A stretch of 64,000 nt of DNA from JASHPR01 sp963815375 (GCA_963815375.1 CAWFGX010000001.1:1798001-1862000); one strand, 5' to 3'; shown: positions 1-7,664, numbered from the stretch's first letter. Notes: generated by a model from the sequence alone, not told the origin. Made by a program: numbers and translations.

Positions 1-323
1 ATTTGCTGGCTTTCGAGCCTCAGGTCAGGACCCCGGACGGCTGGCGCAGCTGGCGGTCGGCGTCCGGGACCCAGGTGATGCGCGGCGGGCCGGGCTCGGC
101 GATGTTCGTGCCAGCCGGATGTCCTCATGCCTTCGCCAACCCCGGGACCGCCCCGGCCCGCATGCTGTTCCTGGTCTCCCCGCCGGGCCACGAGCACTAC
201 CTGGATGAGATCGGCGAGATCATCGCCCAGGGCGGGCCGCCCGACCCGGCGGTGATCGCCAGCATCCGGGCCACGCACGACATCGAGCAGCTCACCCCGA
301 TGACTGTCGGTCCGCCGCGCTAG
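1..323 (+). CDS. Cupin-domain protein, C-terminal part (cut by window edge)
   Basis: The reading frame is open from the first base, so the 5' end lies outside the window and about 106 residues remain. The visible part has the second half of a small beta-barrel: a VPAGCPHAFANPG strand-turn, typical of the second cupin motif (proline, glycine, then histidine), followed by a short helical tail. Cupins of this size often bind a metal through histidines, but the first motif is missing here, so neither metal binding nor substrate can be judged. A second full-length cupin lies at 35148-35591; its VPRGTPHTFGN segment resembles this one. The gene ends 50 bp before the convergent CoA-transferase. Confidence 0.7.
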   Translation, partial: LLAFEPQVRTPDGWRSWRSASGTQVMRGGPGSAMFVPAGCPHAFANPGTAPARMLFLVSPPGHEHYLDEIGEIIAQGGPPDPAVIASIRATHDIEQLTPMTVGPPR

Positions 324-373
324 CCGGTCAGTGCTTGCTGGAGCGCGCGTCGGGCCAGCCGCTGCGCGGCCGT

Positions 374-1543
374 TCAGGGCTGGCCGGGCGAGTCGTCGGC
401 GAGCTCGGCCAGCACGGCGGCGGTGTGCTGGCCATGCGCCGGGACTGGGCCGAGGGCCGGGGTGAAGCCGCTGTGGCGGACCGGCGGCCGCAGCACGTCG
501 GCTTGCCCGTCGCCCGCAGCGATCGACGTCCACTGGCTGGCGAGCTGAGGGTGAGCCGATGCGTTCTCGACGCTGTTCACCGAGGCGTAGGCGATCTGCG
601 CGCGCTCGAGGCGGGCCAGCAGGTCGGCGGTTGTCAGGCGGGCGACGACCGCGCTCACCCGGCGCTCGACCTCGTCCCGGTGGCGGACGCGGCCCTCGTT
701 GCCCGCCAGGCGGGAGTCCTCGGCCATGTCGGGGGTTTCGAGAGCGTCACGGCAGAGACGGTCCCACTCGCCCTCGTTCTGAATGCCTATAAGAATTTCG
801 TCGCCGCCGGCGGTCACGTATCCGCCGTACGGGACGATCGTCGCGTGCCGGGCGCCGGTGCGCGCGGGCGCTCGGCCGGTCAGCCTGGTCAGCTGCAGGG
901 GGTGCGACATCCACTCGGCCAGCGCCCCGAACAGGGACAGCTCCACGGTGCCGCCACGGCCGGTCCGCTCGCGCTGCAGCAATGCGGCGAGGATGCCGCT
1001 GTAGGCGTACATCCCGCCGGCGATGTCGGCGATGCTGATGCCCGCCTTGGCGGGCGCGTCCGCAGAACCGGTCACCGCGAGCACGCCAGCCTCGGCCTGA
1101 ACGAGCAGGTCGTAGGCTTTGCGGTCAGACAAAGGGCCCTGGTCGCCGTAGCCGGTGAGCTGACAGGCGACCAGCCGGGGATTCCTGCTCACCAGGCGGC
1201 CGGGCTCCAGGCCCAGGCGGCGGACGGCCGCGGGAGCGAGGTTGCAGACGAAGACGTCCGCGCGGCCGATCAGAGCCTCCAGCGCCTGCCGCCCGGCGCT
1301 GGTCTTCAGGTCGAGGACGACCGACTCCTTGGAGCGGTTCAGCCAGACGAACCAGCTCGACATGCCAGCCCCAGCGGCGCTGTCGTAGTCGCGGGCGAAG
1401 TCTCCGCGCCCCGGGCGCTCGATCTTGATGATCCGCGCGCCGAGGTCGGCTAGTTGCCGCGTGGCGAACGGGGCGGCGACGGCCTGCTCGAGTGTCACCA
1501 CGAGCACCCCGTCGAGTGGGCGTGGCTCGTCGTTGATCTGCAC
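374..1543 (-). CDS. CaiB/BaiF family III CoA-transferase
   Basis: A 389-residue protein of the usual length for family III CoA-transferases, which move CoA between carboxylic acids through an aspartyl intermediate. Visible family marks are the N-terminal LDGVLVVTLEQAVAAPF strand, the ADVFVCNLAP segment, LTGYGDQGP, and KAYDLLVQAEAG, whose Asp145 is the expected catalytic aspartate. GTG is the start. It has no ribosome binding site, but a TACTCT hexamer lies 8 nt upstream on this strand, which suggests a leaderless transcript. The divergent acyl-CoA dehydrogenase starts only 27 bp away, so the pair probably serves activation and oxidation of one acyl-CoA. The substrate cannot be told from sequence; succinyl-CoA:carboxylate or racemase-type activity are both possible. 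Confidence 0.9.
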   Translation of the reverse strand: MQINDEPRPLDGVLVVTLEQAVAAPFATRQLADLGARIIKIERPGRGDFARDYDSAAGAGMSSWFVWLNRSKESVVLDLKTSAGRQALEALIGRADVFVCNLAPAAVRRLGLEPGRLVSRNPRLVACQLTGYGDQGPLSDRKAYDLLVQAEAGVLAVTGSADAPAKAGISIADIAGGMYAYSGILAALLQRERTGRGGTVELSLFGALAEWMSHPLQLTRLTGRAPARTGARHATIVPYGGYVTAGGDEILIGIQNEGEWDRLCRDALETPDMAEDSRLAGNEGRVRHRDEVERRVSAVVARLTTADLLARLERAQIAYASVNSVENASAHPQLASQWTSIAAGDGQADVLRPPVRHSGFTPALGPVPAHGQHTAAVLAELADDSPGQP

Positions 1544-1551
1544 TGCAGCTC

Positions 1552-1561
1552 AGAGTAGCGT
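1552..1561. promoter_or_regulatory. Overlapping divergent -10 boxes for the CoA-transferase and acyl-CoA dehydrogenase
   Basis: On the minus strand TACTCT (1557-1552) lies 8 nt before the GTG of the CoA-transferase. On the plus strand TAGCGT (1556-1561) lies 9 nt before the ATG of the acyl-CoA dehydrogenase. Both fit the TANNNT consensus of actinobacterial -10 elements at the spacing seen for leaderless transcripts, and the two boxes share two bases. This is read from sequence only; no start site is known. Confidence 0.45.
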
Positions 1562-1570
1562 CGGGCGCTG

Positions 1571-2743
1571 ATGGCAGCGCCGGAGATCGCCGACCTGGAC
1601 CCCGACGAGCGGGACATCGTCGCTGTGGTGCGCGACTGGGTCGACCGCAGCGTGCGCCCGGTAGCCCGCGACCTCGAGCACTCGGGAACCTACCCGGGCG
1701 AGCTCATCGAGGACATGAAGCGCCTGGGCGTGTTCGGGCTCGCGGTTCCCGCGAAGTACGGCGGCTCTGGCGTCTCGGTTCCGTGCTTCGCCCTGGTCAC
1801 CGAGGAACTGGCGCGGGGCTGGATGAGCCTGGCCGGCGCGATGGGCGGGCACAGTGTGGTGGCGCGGCTGATCGCGGTGTTCGGAACCGACGCGCAGAAG
1901 GACGCGTGGCTGCCCCGGATGGCCTCCGGCCAGGCCCGCGCGGCCATGGCGCTGACCGAGCCCGGCGGCGGGTCGGACCTGCAGGCGATCACCACCAGGG
2001 CGGCCGCCGACGGGTCCGGGTACCGGGTCGACGGGGTGAAGACGTGGATCACCAACGCGCGCCGAGCCGCAGTCGTGGCGGTGCTGTGCAAGACGGACCC
2101 GGCCGCGGTTCCGGCCAGCCGCGGGATCAGCATCCTGCTCGCTGAGAAGGGGCCCGGCTTCACGGTGTCCCGGGACCTGCCCAAGCTCGGCTACAAGGGC
2201 GTGGAGAGCTGCGAGATCGTCTTCAACGGGTACCTGTGCCCGGCCGAGGCGCTGCTCGGCGGCCAGGAGGGCCAGGGCTTCAGCCAGATGATGAGCGGGC
2301 TGGAGCTCGGCCGGATCCAGGTCGCCGCCCGCGCTGTGGGCGTGGCCAGGGCCGCACTGGAGGACTCGCTGCGCTACGCCCAGCAGCGGGAGACGTTCGG
2401 CCAGCCGATCTGGCGGCACCAGGCTGTAGGCCACAGGCTCGCTGACATGGCCACCCGGGTCGACGCGGCGCGGCTGCTGACGCTGCGCGCCGCGGCCGCT
2501 CTGGACGCCGGCCAGCGCAGCGACGTGGAGGCGGGCATGGCCAAGCTGTTCGCGTCCGAGGCCTGCCTGCAGGTCACCGCCGACGCGATCAAGGTGCACG
2601 GCGGCTACGGCTTCTCCGCTGAGTTCGACATCGAGCGCTACTACCGCGACGCGCCGCTGATGGTGGTCGGCGAGGGCACCAACGACATCCAGCGGAACGT
2701 CATCATCCGCCAGCTCATCGGCCGTTACCCGGTTGACCGGTGA
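1571..2743 (+). CDS. Acyl-CoA dehydrogenase
   Basis: A 390-residue flavoprotein of normal length for the family, which introduces an alpha,beta double bond into acyl-CoA and passes electrons to ETF. Domains in order: helical N-terminal domain (about 10-120), beta domain with MALTEPGGGSDLQ and KTWITNA (about 125-235), and C-terminal four-helix domain with YAQQRETFGQPI and KVHGGYGF. VVGEGTNDIQRN holds Glu368, at the usual position of the catalytic base. ATG at 1571 has no clear ribosome binding site and follows a -10-like TAGCGT. It is divergent from a CoA-transferase and is followed 18 bp later by a VOC protein. The chain-length or branched-acyl preference is unknown. Confidence 0.93.
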   Translation: MAAPEIADLDPDERDIVAVVRDWVDRSVRPVARDLEHSGTYPGELIEDMKRLGVFGLAVPAKYGGSGVSVPCFALVTEELARGWMSLAGAMGGHSVVARLIAVFGTDAQKDAWLPRMASGQARAAMALTEPGGGSDLQAITTRAAADGSGYRVDGVKTWITNARRAAVVAVLCKTDPAAVPASRGISILLAEKGPGFTVSRDLPKLGYKGVESCEIVFNGYLCPAEALLGGQEGQGFSQMMSGLELGRIQVAARAVGVARAALEDSLRYAQQRETFGQPIWRHQAVGHRLADMATRVDAARLLTLRAAAALDAGQRSDVEAGMAKLFASEACLQVTADAIKVHGGYGFSAEFDIERYYRDAPLMVVGEGTNDIQRNVIIRQLIGRYPVDR

Positions 2744-2748
2744 ATCGG

Positions 2749-2754
2749 TATGAT
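2749..2754 (+). promoter_or_regulatory. TATGAT -10 box of a leaderless-type promoter
   Basis: TATGAT ends 7 nt before the GTG at 2762, so transcription would begin at or next to the start codon. It lies just after the stop codon of the acyl-CoA dehydrogenase, so the VOC gene may also be transcribed on its own. No good -35 box is visible; a TTGACC at 2733-2738 is too close. Confidence 0.45.
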
Positions 2755-2761
2755 CTGAGAT

Positions 2762-3187
2762 GTGGCGATCGACCATATCGGGGTTAATGTCCTGGACCTG
2801 GTGATAGCCAGGGAGTACTACGACGCGCTTGTGCCACTGGTCGGCTTCGAGCCACTGGGGGACGGGGACGGCTGGTTCGCCTACCGGCCAGCCGGGGACG
2901 GCGGGACCGGGCTGTTCTTCAACATCGCTACAGAGACCGGGGCGTACTCGCGGTTCCGGCCCGGGCTGCAGCACCTTGCCTTCCGCGTCAGCACGCGGGC
3001 CCAGGTTCACGCGGCGCACGACTGGGCGCTCGCGCGGGGCAGCGAGATCCTGAACAGGCCAGGCCTGTTCCCGCTGTATCACCCGGACTATTACGCGGTC
3101 TTCTGGGCCGATCCGCACGGCTTCAAGATCGAGGCCTTCTGCATCGTTCCTCCGGACGAAGCCGACGGCTCAGAGTCCGCCGTCTAG
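2762..3187 (+). CDS. VOC-superfamily (glyoxalase/bleomycin-resistance fold) protein
   Basis: A 141-residue single-domain protein with two beta-alpha-beta-beta-beta units. Characteristic segments are IDHIGVNVLDL at the N-terminus (histidine ligand position), LQHLAFRV at the start of the second unit, and YYAVFWADPHGFKIEAF near the end (glutamate ligand position). Such proteins bind a metal and act on small molecules as isomerases, dioxygenases or binding proteins. With an acyl-CoA dehydrogenase and CoA-transferase upstream, a role on an acyl-CoA or its breakdown product is plausible but not shown. GTG is taken as the start because the conserved first strand begins two codons later and a TATGAT box sits at leaderless spacing. 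Confidence 0.85.
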   Translation: MAIDHIGVNVLDLVIAREYYDALVPLVGFEPLGDGDGWFAYRPAGDGGTGLFFNIATETGAYSRFRPGLQHLAFRVSTRAQVHAAHDWALARGSEILNRPGLFPLYHPDYYAVFWADPHGFKIEAFCIVPPDEADGSESAV

Positions 3188-3774
3188 CGCACGAGCGGCG
3201 TCATCAGCCCGGCAAATTTTGTGCTCCTATGGTCGGACCTTCCGGCTTGCTGCTCCCGGGCACGATCGTGGCACCGAGCGGCTGATCAAAGACGGCTGTA
3301 CGCCTTTGTCGCAAACCGCGCGTCGATCGCGCACGATGACGCGCCACTTACCTCCAGGCTGTAGTGCGAGCTGATCGCGCCGTAGAGCGTGTACATCTGG
3401 GTCGAGAAAGGCTCAAGGCCCTGCAGAGAAACGCCGCACTCGGCTTGGTGGCCAACGCCTGCCGCTGGAGCCGCGTTCTGGATCAGGATCTTGGCCGCAA
3501 GCGGGTCGAACGACTGAGTCTGGACCGATATGTCGATGGTCGTGCCATTTTCTCGGTCAATGATGGCGCAGTCGCTGGTCTTAAACCGATGCCGTACCGG
3601 ATTTTCCGCAATGGTACGGATGTTGCACGAAGTTCTGGTCTGTCCGCGCGCCGACCAGGGCAGCGACCGGGGGCGCGGGCTCGGGCGCGGCTGCGGGGTA
3701 CTGACCAGGGTCTGGGCTATCTACGATGGGGGCATGGTGGCGTGGGTGCGAGCGTGGAAACGGCGGGGGGCGAG
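3188..3774. other. 587-bp intergenic stretch with a degraded minus-strand frame
   Basis: No intact gene is recognisable between the VOC protein and the receiver-reductase fusion. The left and middle part (about 3200-3620) is less GC-rich than its surroundings and carries the minus-strand reading frame listed separately. The right end (3620-3774) is very GC-rich. It contains TACGAT at 3722-3727, a possible -10 box about 48 bp before the next gene. Confidence 0.6.
3286..3718 (-). pseudogene. Uncharacterised minus-strand reading frame without a usable start (gene remnant)
   Basis: Read on the minus strand, a frame runs from just after a TAG near 3725 to a TGA at 3286-3288. Its last 115 or so codons look like real protein: balanced composition, G/C-rich third positions, and segments such as RFKTSDCAIIDRENGTTIDI, QSFDPLAAKILIQNA and FSTQMYTLYGAISSHYSL. 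The first part is proline/arginine-rich. There is no ATG, GTG or TTG in frame, so this is probably the 3' end of a decayed or truncated gene, or one with a frameshift near its start. I do not recognise the family. The alternative is a chance open frame opposite a plus-strand leader. Confidence 0.35.
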
Positions 3775-5538
3775 ATGACGACAAGCGCGGAAGAGAACGG
3801 CGCGACCCGCACGGCGATCCTGACAGTGGACGACGATCCTGGTGTGTCCCGTGCGGTCGCCAGGGATCTGCGCCGCCGCTACGGCCAGCGGCACCGGATA
3901 GTCCGCGCCGAGTCCGGCGACTCGGGGCTGGAGGCGCTCCGGCAGCTGAAGCTGCGCGGTGACCTGGTGGCGGTGATCCTGGCCGACTACCGCATGCCGC
4001 AGATGAACGGGATCGAGTTCCTCGAGCACGCGATGGACATCTACCCAGGTGCGCGGCGGGTGCTGCTGACCGCCTACGCCGACACCGGAGCTGCCATTGA
4101 CGCGATCAACGTCGTCGACCTGGACCACTACCTGCTCAAGCCGTGGGACCCGCCGGAGGAGAAGCTGTACCCGGTGGTCGACGCGCTGCTGGACGCATGG
4201 CTGACGTCCGATCACCGGCCGGTACCCGAGACGAAGGTCGTCGGCCACCGCTGGTCGGCGCGCTGCTCGCAGGTCCGCGAGTTCCTGGCCCGCAACCAGG
4301 TGCCCTACCGCTGGTACAACTCTGACGAGCCAGAGGGGCAGCGGCTGCTGCGCGCCGCTGGCGTCCTGGACGAGAAACTGGACGACAAAGCAGACGACGC
4401 CCGCACAAACGAGACGAACGGCTCCGACGGCGTTGACGGGACGGCGCCGCTCCGCTTGCCGGTCGTGATCACTCCCGACGGCGAGACGCTGGTAGAGCCG
4501 TCCGACACCGAGCTGGCCGCGAAGGTCGGCCTAGCCACCACGCCGTCGAAGGACTTCTACGACCTGATCGTCATCGGCGGCGGGCCGGCGGGCCTGGGCG
4601 CAGCGGTGTACGGGGCCTCCGAGGGGCTGCGCACCGTCCTGGTCGAGCGCACCGCGACCGGCGGCCAGGCGGGCCAGAGCTCGCGGATCGAGAACTACCT
4701 CGGCTTCCCCGACGGGGTGTCCGGTACGCAGCTGACCGCCCGGGCCCGCCGCCAGGCGGCCAAGTTCGGCGCCGAGGTGCTGACCACGCGCGACGTCGTC
4801 GGCCTGGACATCAACGGCTCCGCTCGGACAGTGCGGTTCGCCGACGGCACTGCGATCGACGCCCACACCGTGATCCTGGCGACCGGCGTGTCCTACCGCC
4901 AGCTGGCAGCACCCGGCATGCAGGACCTGACCGGCCGGGGCGTCTACTACGGGTCCGCGCTGACCGAGGCCGCTGCCTGCAAAAACCAGGACGTGTACAT
5001 CGTCGGCGGCGCGAACTCGGCCGGCCAGGCCGCCGTCTACCTGTCCCGCCAAGCCCGGTCGGTGACGTTGCTGGTCCGCGGCCCGTCACTGGAGCAGTCG
5101 ATGTCGTACTACCTGATCCAGCAGATCGACGGGATCCCGTCCATCTCGGTGCGTACCTGCACCGAGGTCATCGCGGCCGAGGGTGACGACCACCTGGAAA
5201 GCCTGACGCTGCGCAACACCTCCACCGGCGCGACGGAAATCGTTTCGGCGCAGTTCTTGTTCCTGTTCATTGGCGGCGCACCGCTCACCGACTGGCTGCA
5301 GGACGTCGTGGTCCGCGACGAGCGCGGGTTCGTGATCGCCGGCCCGGACCTGTCGATCGAGGGAGAGCGGCCACGCGGCTGGCAGCTTGACCGGCTCCCG
5401 TACCACCTGGAGACCAGCGTCCCAGGCGTGTTCGTTGCCGGCGACGCGCGCGCCGAGTCCGCCAAACGCGTCGCGTCAGCGGTTGGCGAAGGCGCGATGG
5501 CCGTCATGCTGGTTCACAGATACCTGGAGAGACTTTGA
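3775..5538 (+). CDS. Receiver / glutaredoxin-like / thioredoxin-reductase-like fusion flavoprotein
   Basis: A 587-residue three-part protein. Residues about 13-145 form a response-regulator receiver with the acidic pocket (TVDDDP), phospho-acceptor Asp71 in LADYRMPQMNG, Thr in LLTAYAD and Lys in LLKPW. Residues about 150-250 look like a glutaredoxin fold (VVGHRWSARCSQVREFL, then LPVVITPDG as the cis-Pro strand), with a single Cys in place of CxxC. From about 259 there is a thioredoxin-reductase-like FAD/NAD(P)H module with VIGGGPAGLGAAVYG, a GGQAGQSSRIENYLGFP segment, VILATGVSYR, VGGANSAGQAAVYL and FVAGDAR. The CATC redox centre of true thioredoxin reductase is replaced by GSAL. ATG at 3775 follows a purine-rich GGGGGGCGAG site. 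It overlaps the kinase gene by 4 bp, so phosphorylation probably gates the reductase; the electron acceptor is unknown. Confidence 0.88.
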   Translation: MTTSAEENGATRTAILTVDDDPGVSRAVARDLRRRYGQRHRIVRAESGDSGLEALRQLKLRGDLVAVILADYRMPQMNGIEFLEHAMDIYPGARRVLLTAYADTGAAIDAINVVDLDHYLLKPWDPPEEKLYPVVDALLDAWLTSDHRPVPETKVVGHRWSARCSQVREFLARNQVPYRWYNSDEPEGQRLLRAAGVLDEKLDDKADDARTNETNGSDGVDGTAPLRLPVVITPDGETLVEPSDTELAAKVGLATTPSKDFYDLIVIGGGPAGLGAAVYGASEGLRTVLVERTATGGQAGQSSRIENYLGFPDGVSGTQLTARARRQAAKFGAEVLTTRDVVGLDINGSARTVRFADGTAIDAHTVILATGVSYRQLAAPGMQDLTGRGVYYGSALTEAAACKNQDVYIVGGANSAGQAAVYLSRQARSVTLLVRGPSLEQSMSYYLIQQIDGIPSISVRTCTEVIAAEGDDHLESLTLRNTSTGATEIVSAQFLFLFIGGAPLTDWLQDVVVRDERGFVIAGPDLSIEGERPRGWQLDRLPYHLETSVPGVFVAGDARAESAKRVASAVGEGAMAVMLVHRYLERL

Positions 5539-7058
5539 ACGCCACGACCAACGAACCCTGCAGCGCCCAGGAGCTGCGCAGCCTCTTCCTCTTCGAGAAA
5601 CTGAACGACGAGGAGCTGGAGTGGCTGTGCTCCCGCGGGCATGTCGAGCTCATCCAGCCCGGGCCGCTCTACACCGAGGGCGAACCGGCCACGTGCTTCT
5701 ACGTGCTGCTGGAGGGCACCGTCATCCTGCTACGGCGGGTCGGAGCCGACGACGTCGAGGTAAACAGGACCTCCGACCGGGGCGTGTACGGCGGCGCGTT
5801 CAACGCCTACATCGAGCGGGTGCCGCACGTCTACAACAACACGATGCGGGTGCCGGTGCCGTCGCGGTTCTTCGTGCTGGACGCTGACGACTTCGCGCAG
5901 TTCATGCGGGAGCGCTTCCCGATGGCGGTGCACCTGCTGGAAGGACTGTTCTTCGGCGTCCGGAACACCCAGCAGGTGGTCGGCCAGCGAGAGCGGCTGC
6001 TCGCGCTCGGCTCGCTGTCGGCCGGCCTGATGCACGAGCTCAATAACCCCGCAGCCGCGGCCGTCCGGGCGACGTCCTCGCTGCGCGAGCGGGTCGCCGG
6101 CATGCGGCACAAGCTGGGCATGATCGGCGCGGCCCGGTATACCAAGGCGACCCTCGCGACCCTGACCCAGCTGCAGGATCGCGCCGTGGAGCTTGTCGCC
6201 AAGGCACCGTCGCTGACTCCGATGGAGGCGTCCGACCGCGAGGACGCCGTCACCGACTGGCTCGACGACCACGACATCACGAGCGGCTGGGACATCGCCG
6301 CGGTCTTCGTTCAGGCGGGGCTTGACACCGCGTGGCTCGACCAGGTCGCGGCGAGCGTGGACGAGGAAGTGCTGGACAGCGCGCTGCGCTGGCTCGGCTA
6401 TACGGTCGAGACTGAGCTGCTGATGACCGAGATCGAGGACTCAACCACCAGGATCTCCACGCTGGTCGGAGCAGCCAAGCAGTACTCACAGCTGGACCGG
6501 GCGCCGTACCAGGTCGTCAACGTGCACGAGCTGCTGGACAGCACGCTGCTGATGCTCGGCGGCAAGATCCCGCCAGGGATCACCGTGGTCAAGGACTTCG
6601 ACGCCACGCTGCCGCCAGTGCCCGGATTCGCCGGCGAGCTCAACCAGGTGTGGACCAACCTGATCGACAACGCGGTCTCGGCGATGGGCGGCACCGGGAC
6701 GCTGACCGTCCGCACCGGGCTCGACCGTGACCAGGCATTCATCGAGTTCGGCGACACCGGCCCGGGGATCCCGGGCGAGATCCTGGAGCGGATCTTCGAG
6801 CCGTTCTTCACCACCAAGCCGGTCGGCCAGGGAACCGGGCTCGGCCTGGACATTTCCTGGCGCATCGTGGTGAACAAGCACCACGGCGACCTGCGGGTGG
6901 TGCACTCCTCACCCGGCGACACCCGGTTCCGGGTCACGCTGCCGCTGACCCCGCAGCAGGGCGCCGCGGGTTCTGGTCCGCCCGGACCCGAGCAGGCCGC
7001 CGAACCGAGCTCCCCCGTGCCAGCTATGCCGCTGCCAAGCCAGGAGGCCACAGGATGA
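5535..7058 (+). CDS. Cyclic-nucleotide-binding-domain sensor histidine kinase
   Basis: A 507-residue soluble kinase. Residues about 12-135 form a CRP-type cyclic-nucleotide-binding beta-barrel (LFLFEKLNDEELEWLCSRG at the start). The H-box is ALGSLSAGLMHELNNPAAAA with phospho-accepting His167. A long helical segment follows. The HATPase_c domain (about 365-485) shows NQVWTNLIDNAVSAMG (N box), FGDTGPGIPGEI (G1), FEPFFTTK and GQGTGLGLDISWRIV (G2). No membrane segment is present, so the signal is cytoplasmic. The TTG start overlaps the TGA of the receiver-reductase gene (TTGA), and its TGA overlaps the next ATG. The adjacent receiver is its obvious partner. The C-terminal 40 residues are Pro/Ala-rich and probably disordered. 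Confidence 0.9.
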   Translation: MNATTNEPCSAQELRSLFLFEKLNDEELEWLCSRGHVELIQPGPLYTEGEPATCFYVLLEGTVILLRRVGADDVEVNRTSDRGVYGGAFNAYIERVPHVYNNTMRVPVPSRFFVLDADDFAQFMRERFPMAVHLLEGLFFGVRNTQQVVGQRERLLALGSLSAGLMHELNNPAAAAVRATSSLRERVAGMRHKLGMIGAARYTKATLATLTQLQDRAVELVAKAPSLTPMEASDREDAVTDWLDDHDITSGWDIAAVFVQAGLDTAWLDQVAASVDEEVLDSALRWLGYTVETELLMTEIEDSTTRISTLVGAAKQYSQLDRAPYQVVNVHELLDSTLLMLGGKIPPGITVVKDFDATLPPVPGFAGELNQVWTNLIDNAVSAMGGTGTLTVRTGLDRDQAFIEFGDTGPGIPGEILERIFEPFFTTKPVGQGTGLGLDISWRIVVNKHHGDLRVVHSSPGDTRFRVTLPLTPQQGAAGSGPPGPEQAAEPSSPVPAMPLPSQEATG

Positions 7059-7402
7059 GTACGATGCCGGGGATCGACCTGTCTGTCCCGCCGAGCGGAA
7101 CCGGCTGCGCCGAGTGCCTGGAAGCCGGCGGCTGGTGGCTGCACCTGCGCCGCTGCGCCCAGTGTGGCCACATCGGCTGCTGCGACACCTCCCCGTCGCA
7201 GCACGCGACCGCGCATGCGAAAGCCACCGGGCACCCGTTCATCCGCAGCTTCGAGCCTGGCGAGACCTGGTACTGGAACTACGACAGCGACCAGACCTAC
7301 GAGGGCCCGGACCTCGCCCCGCCGCAGCACCACCCGCTTGACCAGCCCACCCCCGGCCCGGCGGGCCGCGTCCCGCACGGCTGGCAGCGCATGCTCCACT
7401 AG
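7055..7402 (+). CDS. UBP-type zinc-finger protein
   Basis: A 115-residue protein made almost entirely of a UBP-type zinc finger: CAECLEAGGWWLHLRRCAQC, GHIGCCDTSPSQHATAHAKA and TGHPFIRSFEPGETWYWNY supply the Cys/His ligands and aromatic residues typical of the fold. In eukaryotes this fold binds the free C-terminus of ubiquitin. In bacteria its ligand is not known to me. The start overlaps the kinase stop (ATGA), so it is translationally coupled to the kinase and receiver-reductase. A role as adaptor or substrate-tail recogniser in that redox-signalling unit is inference. The last 30 residues are Pro/His-rich. Confidence 0.85.
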   Translation: MSTMPGIDLSVPPSGTGCAECLEAGGWWLHLRRCAQCGHIGCCDTSPSQHATAHAKATGHPFIRSFEPGETWYWNYDSDQTYEGPDLAPPQHHPLDQPTPGPAGRVPHGWQRMLH

Positions 7403-7563
7403 CAACGTCAGGGTCGGCCCGTTCAGGCGGCCGTGAGCCGGTGGGGTTAGGCAGGCCGGCCGGTACCTGCGGCTCTAGACCCGCCGACGGGGGTTTCGGC
7501 CAGCTGGACGGGTTCTGGCGGCTGGACAGCTGGTTCCGGACACGCCGGAACTGCACTTTTCAT

Positions 7564-7610
7564 GATTGAGGACCCAAACCCACTCCATATGTGGGTTTTG
7601 CTCCTCAATC
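7564..7610. repeat. 47-bp near-perfect hairpin
   Basis: The arms GATTGAGGA and TCCTCAATC (9 bp) enclose a 3x3 internal loop, then the inner arms AAACCCAC and GTGGGTTT (8 bp) around a 7-nt loop TCCATAT. The element is AT-richer than its flanks and lies between two same-strand operons. It could be a bidirectional terminator, although no long T-run follows, a small regulatory RNA hairpin or a mobile-element end. Confidence 0.7.
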
Positions 7611-7664
7611 TCGAAAATCGGAGGAGGTAGGAGGCCGCAGGGCAGCGCACGGGGATGTCCCGGG

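Noticed and set aside
335..1453. Open plus-strand frame of 372 codons opposite the CoA-transferase
   Set aside because: It is the mirror frame of a clear family III CoA-transferase; its composition is Arg/Gly/Val-rich and no domain is seen.
3364..3774. A longer N-terminus for the receiver-reductase fusion
   Set aside because: The frame is open, but the translated part is Arg/Gly-rich with no domain, and the receiver starts directly after ATG 3775, which has a purine-rich ribosome site. The opposite strand is more protein-like in this stretch.
3775..5538. Simple label of thioredoxin reductase for the fusion
   Set aside because: The CATC motif is absent (GSAL), so the name would imply an activity that the sequence does not support.
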